NCBI GenBank assembly: GCA_937927975.1
Contig: CALEZT010000010.1
Span: 85,259-149,258 of the forward strand
DNA from: an uncultured Phycisphaerales bacterium
Lineage (GTDB): Bacteria > Planctomycetota > Phycisphaerae > Sedimentisphaerales > Anaerobacaceae
DNA length: 64,000 nt
Direction of reading: 5' to 3'
Part shown: piece by piece, positions 60,285 through 64,000 of the stretch
How positions within the stretch are numbered: position 1 is the first letter of the stretch
Layout of the letters: each line of letters starts with the position of its first letter
Program-made: the position numbers and the translations under genes
The notes under the pieces: model-generated
Told to the model about the DNA's origin: nothing
Seen by the model: only the letters and a program-made list of their open reading frames with translations
Database searches by the model: none

Positions 60285-62807
60285 GTGGCAGCGAATGAGA
60301 AATCCCGGCTCGAAGAGACCGACGCGGCCGTCCGAAGGTACGCGAGGGTACGGAGGACCAGAGGCGTCTTGGCGTGCAGCAATCACCGGCTTCTTGCACG
60401 GCTGTCCGAGAGGGCTTTCGCCGATGCCGACGCCGTCCTGTTGATTATTGGGGCGGTTCTATTCACACCGCTTGTGACCCTGAAATCGACCCTCGACCCA
60501 GCCTTGGCGCCCCAATTCGTCGCGTGGGCTCTTGTGTCATCGATCCTCTGTCTGTCACTCCTGCTGCAAGCGGCAATCGGACTGGGAGCGACCGACTATG
60601 GGATCCTCAAGCGAGCGATCTTTCCAATTTTTCTGGGGTATCTCCTGTTCTCGACAGTCTCGTTGACCCAAGCGGTAAACGTGACTGAGGGCATCTACGA
60701 AAACCTCAAGATCGTCATGTCGGTCGTTTTCCTCCTCCTGGTGACCATCATCTTCTTACGGAAGAACGGCGGTGTCGCTCTGGTGGCCAAGGCAGTCGTC
60801 ATCACCGCAATCCTCATCTCACTGATCGGTTTCTGTCAGTTCTTTACGTATGGCGTCGTAGATAGACCCGGCTATTCTCTTCTGAACGGGACCATGGGGC
60901 ACAAGAATCTCTTTGCTTCAGGCCTGTTCGTCCTGTTGCCGTTTTGCCTGTACACAGTCCTTCTCTGTCGCGGCTTCTGGGCGATCATGGGGATCGTTGC
61001 GACGGCTTCCATACCGCCGTTGATCCTGTTAAGTCGCACGCGCGCTGTTTGGCTTGCGTTACTCGTCACACTGGTTGTGTCTGCCATCGTCGCCCTGACG
61101 GTGTTTAGGCGGGTCAATAGTGCCGTTGCCCCGGAGATGCGCACCCGGGTTCTTCGCAGGATGGCATATGTCATCGTGGGGTCTCTCCTCATTGGCGCAC
61201 TTGTGGCAGCGCTGCACGTGCGGTCGCACTCTGTCAAGAACTTCATCGCCGCCGCGGCTAATACTGATTCGTTCTTTGAGCGAGTGTCTGTTTGGCGAAA
61301 GACAACACAGATGATCCGAGATCATGCCGTCTGGGGCGTGGGAGCTGGAAACTGGAAGATCGTATTCCCATCGTATGGCTTACTCGAGGGGACTCCGCCT
61401 GATCGGCTCAAGACCGTGTTCTTCATTCGTCCACATAACGACTTCTTGTGGGTATGGGCGGAAGTCGGGACAATTGGCTTCCTATTCTATGTGGCCATCT
61501 TCACTGTCACGTTGCTTTGTGCCCTCCGTATCATGACGCAGGGACCTTGGAGCGAAGACTCACTGCTGGCGTTTCTGATGTTCCTGGGAATAACAGGCTA
61601 CATCGTCATCTGCGGCTTCTCCTTTTCTCGAGAGCGTGTCTTTGACACCGTCTTTCTACTCCTGATGATGGCGACGGTCATCGCGATCTACCACCGACGC
61701 TTCCCGGTCCAACAACATACTCCTCGATCTGTGCTGGTAAGTATTCTCCTTGTCGCCCAAGTCCTACTGTTGTCTGCAACTGCAGTCGGTTATGCGCGGT
61801 TAAACGGGGAGATTCACACGAAAAGGGCCCTGACCGCAAGAATGGTTCAAGACTGGAGAGGTGTCCTTCGCGAAATCGATGCTGCGTACTCCGTTTTCGC
61901 TTCATTGGACCCGATGGCTACGCCTTTGAAATGGTATCGCGGGGAAGCTGACTTCGCCTCCAATGACCTGCAGCAGGCTGTGGCCGACTACGAGCAAGCC
62001 ATGGCCGCCCATCCGTACCATATTCACGTCCTGAACAACCTCGCCACGTGCCGTGTGCTCACAAACCGCCAGGCAGAGGCAATCCGCCTCTACGAAAAAG
62101 CAATCCACATCTTCCCTCGATTTGACGAGGCGGCCTGCAATCTGGCGGCAGTCTACTTCAACAAAGGTGACTATCGCGAGGCACAGCGGATCCTGCTGCG
62201 ATGCAGCCCCGCTGTACAGAACGCCACGCTGGAGCGATATCGCAGAATCGTGGGCGAGAAGCTAGGGGGCGAAACACCCGCTGAAGCGGACGGCTCGGCC
62301 CGAGCCAAGACCGCTGCACACAGGACGCCGGTTCCGTCCTTCGCTGACGCGCTCGAGGATGTTCACCGACTCTGGTCCTCCGCGTATGGCAGGTATTTCT
62401 TTACGATCGACGTGGATGAACGTGACGCATTTCTTCGTCTTCGCCAGCAGGCATGGACCGATGAGGGGGTCGCGTACCGCGCCTTCGCCGAGAGCGCGAT
62501 TCCCGGGCTGGTCCCCGTGCATCGATTCCATTCACCCACACTGAAGGGTTACCTCTACACCTTATCCCCTTTGGAGGTCGAGAAGCTGACGCAGGACTAT
62601 CCGGACCAGTGGCGGTACCAAGGTATAGCGTTTTACGCCTTCGCACAACCGAACCAGCCGCACGGGACAATCCCTGTCCACCGTCTCTGGTCCCCATCGC
62701 TCCAATGCCATCTCTACACCGCGGACGAAATGGAGGTGAAGGAACTCAAGACCATGCACAACGATACCTGGGCCTACGAGGGAGTGGCTTGGTATACGTA
62801 TCCGTGA
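60285..62807 (+). CDS. O-antigen ligase-like membrane protein fused to TPR and DUF5648-like repeats
   Basis: An 840-aa protein starting at GTG 60285, with AGGAG about 9 bases upstream. The N-terminal half (about 35-500) has roughly a dozen transmembrane segments. The Wzy_C/O-antigen ligase signature lies in the middle loop (HAVWGVGAGNWKIVFPSYG followed by RPHNDFLWVWAEVGTIGF), as in WaaL/Wzy and PilO-type glycosyltransferases. A TPR-like region (about 550-650: AVADYEQAMAAHPYHIHVLNNLATCRVL, AIRLYEKAIHIFPRFDEAACNLAAVYFNKGDY) follows. The last 160 residues contain three VHRLWSSAYGRYFFT-like units resembling DUF5648. It is expected to act at the periplasmic face in polysaccharide or protein glycosylation; the tail's role is unknown. 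Confidence 0.82.
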   Translation: MAANEKSRLEETDAAVRRYARVRRTRGVLACSNHRLLARLSERAFADADAVLLIIGAVLFTPLVTLKSTLDPALAPQFVAWALVSSILCLSLLLQAAIGLGATDYGILKRAIFPIFLGYLLFSTVSLTQAVNVTEGIYENLKIVMSVVFLLLVTIIFLRKNGGVALVAKAVVITAILISLIGFCQFFTYGVVDRPGYSLLNGTMGHKNLFASGLFVLLPFCLYTVLLCRGFWAIMGIVATASIPPLILLSRTRAVWLALLVTLVVSAIVALTVFRRVNSAVAPEMRTRVLRRMAYVIVGSLLIGALVAALHVRSHSVKNFIAAAANTDSFFERVSVWRKTTQMIRDHAVWGVGAGNWKIVFPSYGLLEGTPPDRLKTVFFIRPHNDFLWVWAEVGTIGFLFYVAIFTVTLLCALRIMTQGPWSEDSLLAFLMFLGITGYIVICGFSFSRERVFDTVFLLLMMATVIAIYHRRFPVQQHTPRSVLVSILLVAQVLLLSATAVGYARLNGEIHTKRALTARMVQDWRGVLREIDAAYSVFASLDPMATPLKWYRGEADFASNDLQQAVADYEQAMAAHPYHIHVLNNLATCRVLTNRQAEAIRLYEKAIHIFPRFDEAACNLAAVYFNKGDYREAQRILLRCSPAVQNATLERYRRIVGEKLGGETPAEADGSARAKTAAHRTPVPSFADALEDVHRLWSSAYGRYFFTIDVDERDAFLRLRQQAWTDEGVAYRAFAESAIPGLVPVHRFHSPTLKGYLYTLSPLEVEKLTQDYPDQWRYQGIAFYAFAQPNQPHGTIPVHRLWSPSLQCHLYTADEMEVKELKTMHNDTWAYEGVAWYTYP

Positions 62808-62854
62808 TGGGATAGATCTACGCATTGTGGGGACAGCATGCTCAAGTAATCGAG

Positions 62855-62871
62855 CACGCCCAGAGGGCGTG
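62855..62871 (+). terminator. Terminator-like hairpin directly before the IS element
   Basis: CACGCCC, loop AGA, GGGCGTG, about 48 bases after the stop of the ligase-like gene. There is no T run after it; instead the presumed insertion-sequence end begins at 62873. Confidence 0.45.
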
Positions 62872-62872
62872 G

Positions 62873-64000
62873 TGTCAAGGATCGGGCAAAACCGGCCAGT
62901 CGGATCGGGTTCAAAACCGGCCACTTTGAGGAGCTGACGGTTTGCCGTAAGAAGTTCTCGAAATCGAACACGTTACGGTTTCGGGAGGTTCGGCATGGCA
63001 AACCAACTCAAGATGGCTGTGGTACAGGCAATATTGACGCTGGTGCGGCTGGGCTGGTCTCAGCGGCAGATCGCGAAGAAGCTGGGCATCCGCCGTGAGA
63101 CGGTGGCTCGTTACGTGCATTCGCCGCCGGGGGAGGCAAAACCGGCGACGAACCCGATCCCCGGGTCGGAGCCTGTTCCTGAGGGGGGCCTTGGGGCAAA
63201 ACCGGCCAGCAAGCCGATCTCCGGGAGCGACGGAGCTGGTGTGGCGGCGGAGAACCCGATCCCCGGCCCCGAGAGCCTCTGTGAGCCGTTTCGGGCGGTC
63301 ATTGAGGAGAAGCTCGGTCAGGGACTGACCGGCCAGAGGATCTATCAGGACCTGGTGGAAGGGCATGGTTTTGGCGCCAGCTACTCCAGCGTTCGGCGGT
63401 TCCTCCAGCGTCTGGGTCAGAGCCGACCGCTGCCGTTTCGCCGGCTGGAGGTGCTGCCGGGGGAAGAGGCCCAGGTGGACTTCGGGACCGGGGCGTCGAT
63501 CCTGCGGCCGGATGGCAAACACCGACGGCCCTATGTCTTGCGGGTGGTGCTGAGCTTCTCGCGGAAGGCCTACAGCGAGGTGGTCTACCATCAGACGACC
63601 GAGAACTTCCTTCGCTGCCTGGAGAATGCCTTCTGGTACTTCGGCGGGGTTCCGCAGACGATCGTGATCGACAACCTCAAGGCGGCGGTCAGCCGGGCGG
63701 ACTGGTACGACCCGGATATCCATCCGAAGATCCAGTCCTTCTGTCAATACTACGGGACGGTGATTCTGCCGACGAAGCCGCGGATGCCTCGGCACAAAGG
63801 CAAGGTGGAAAAGGGGATCGATTACGTTCAATCCAACGCCTTAAAGGGCCACACGTTCGCCAGTCTGGCCGAGGAGAATCAGCACCTGGCAGACTGGGAG
63901 CAGCGGATTGCCGACACCCGGATTCACGGCACGACCCGCAAGCAAGTCCATCTGTTGTTCCAGGAGGAGAAGCCCCGGCTGATCCCGCTGCCTGCCGGTC
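62873..64000 (+). mobile_element. IS21-family insertion sequence, left part (cut by window edge)
   Basis: The element probably starts at TGTCAAGG (62873), with the TG end typical of IS21. Two copies of a terminal repeat follow: GATCGGGCAAAACCGGCCA around 62880-62898 and GATCGGGTTCAAAACCGGCC around 62903-62922. IS21 elements carry such multiple end repeats. The istA gene fills the rest; istB and the right end lie beyond base 64000. Target duplication cannot be checked. Confidence 0.75.
62995..64000 (+). CDS. istA: IS21-family transposase IstA (3' truncated by window)
   Basis: Open from ATG 62995 to the last base (about 335 residues visible), with GGGAGG 7 bases upstream. The N-terminal helix-turn-helix is LGWSQRQIAKKLGIRRETVARYV, followed by an unusual Gly/Pro/Ala-rich linker (residues about 43-90) with repeated AKPA, NPIPG and KPISG units. 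The DDE catalytic core shows AQVDFGTG (first Asp), VIDNLKAAVSRADWYDP (second Asp) and RHKGKVEKGIDYV (Glu). The C-terminal part is beyond the window. No frameshift is visible, so the element could be active. Confidence 0.88.
   Translation, partial: MANQLKMAVVQAILTLVRLGWSQRQIAKKLGIRRETVARYVHSPPGEAKPATNPIPGSEPVPEGGLGAKPASKPISGSDGAGVAAENPIPGPESLCEPFRAVIEEKLGQGLTGQRIYQDLVEGHGFGASYSSVRRFLQRLGQSRPLPFRRLEVLPGEEAQVDFGTGASILRPDGKHRRPYVLRVVLSFSRKAYSEVVYHQTTENFLRCLENAFWYFGGVPQTIVIDNLKAAVSRADWYDPDIHPKIQSFCQYYGTVILPTKPRMPRHKGKVEKGIDYVQSNALKGHTFASLAEENQHLADWEQRIADTRIHGTTRKQVHLLFQEEKPRLIPLPAG

Noticed and set aside
1-64000. tRNA, rRNA, riboswitch or CRISPR array
   Set aside because: No cloverleaf-like sequence, rRNA stretch, known riboswitch core or regularly spaced repeat was seen on either strand by eye; a covariance-model search would be needed to exclude small RNAs.

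Overview
The window looks like a chromosomal segment of a free-living Planctomycetota bacterium, probably of the Phycisphaerae/Sedimentisphaerales type. The basis is high GC with long antisense shadow frames, a Tat-exported sulfatase, LamG/F5-8C surface proteins, a DUF1559-like prepilin, a lamin-tail/CotH protein and several proteins related to the hydrazine synthase alpha-subunit family. These features are common in that phylum, but no rRNA or marker gene in the window proves the assignment. No tRNA, rRNA or CRISPR array was seen.

Layout. 1-773: the end of a LuxR/FixJ-type response regulator and a small cysteine-rich protein. 840-11106 (minus): a type II secretion/type IV pilus-like operon with ATPase, two GspF-like membrane proteins, three pseudopilins and a very long putative lipo-secretin carrying four tandem ~185-residue repeats. 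11498-12588: an ECF sigma factor coupled to an anti-sigma-like protein. 12589-14508: a secreted Pro/Ala-rich protein of unknown function. 14838-21250 (minus): four overlapping genes forming a compact biosynthetic operon: an isopropylmalate/isocitrate dehydrogenase relative, an isochorismatase-aldehyde dehydrogenase fusion, a one-module A-T-TE peptide synthetase and a Sfp-type phosphopantetheinyl transferase.

21317-49380: a polysaccharide-utilisation-like region. It holds a sulfatase, an alpha-L-rhamnosidase (GH78), a GH43 enzyme, a CotH-like protein and, unusually, four large HzsA-like beta-propeller cytochromes plus a MauG-like dihaem protein. One of the cytochromes is fused to an FGE-like domain that lacks the two catalytic cysteines. 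49459-57817: a fucosidase locus in which a XylR-type regulator lies between two divergently oriented units: a prepilin plus LamG protein, and a GH29 fucosidase plus URO-D-like protein. Both units have a nearly identical 38-bp operator made of two direct repeats 21 bp apart.

57818-64000: a 950-bp gene-poor stretch with a decayed transposase tail, a beta-helix protein, an O-antigen-ligase/TPR/DUF5648-like fusion and the left part of an IS21-type element cut by the window edge.

Inferred working picture: surface and exported enzymes for sulfated, rhamnose- and fucose-containing glycans are encoded next to periplasmic multihaem proteins. The fucosidase part is controlled by its own XylR-type regulator. 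The A-T-TE operon appears to be an independent small-molecule pathway.
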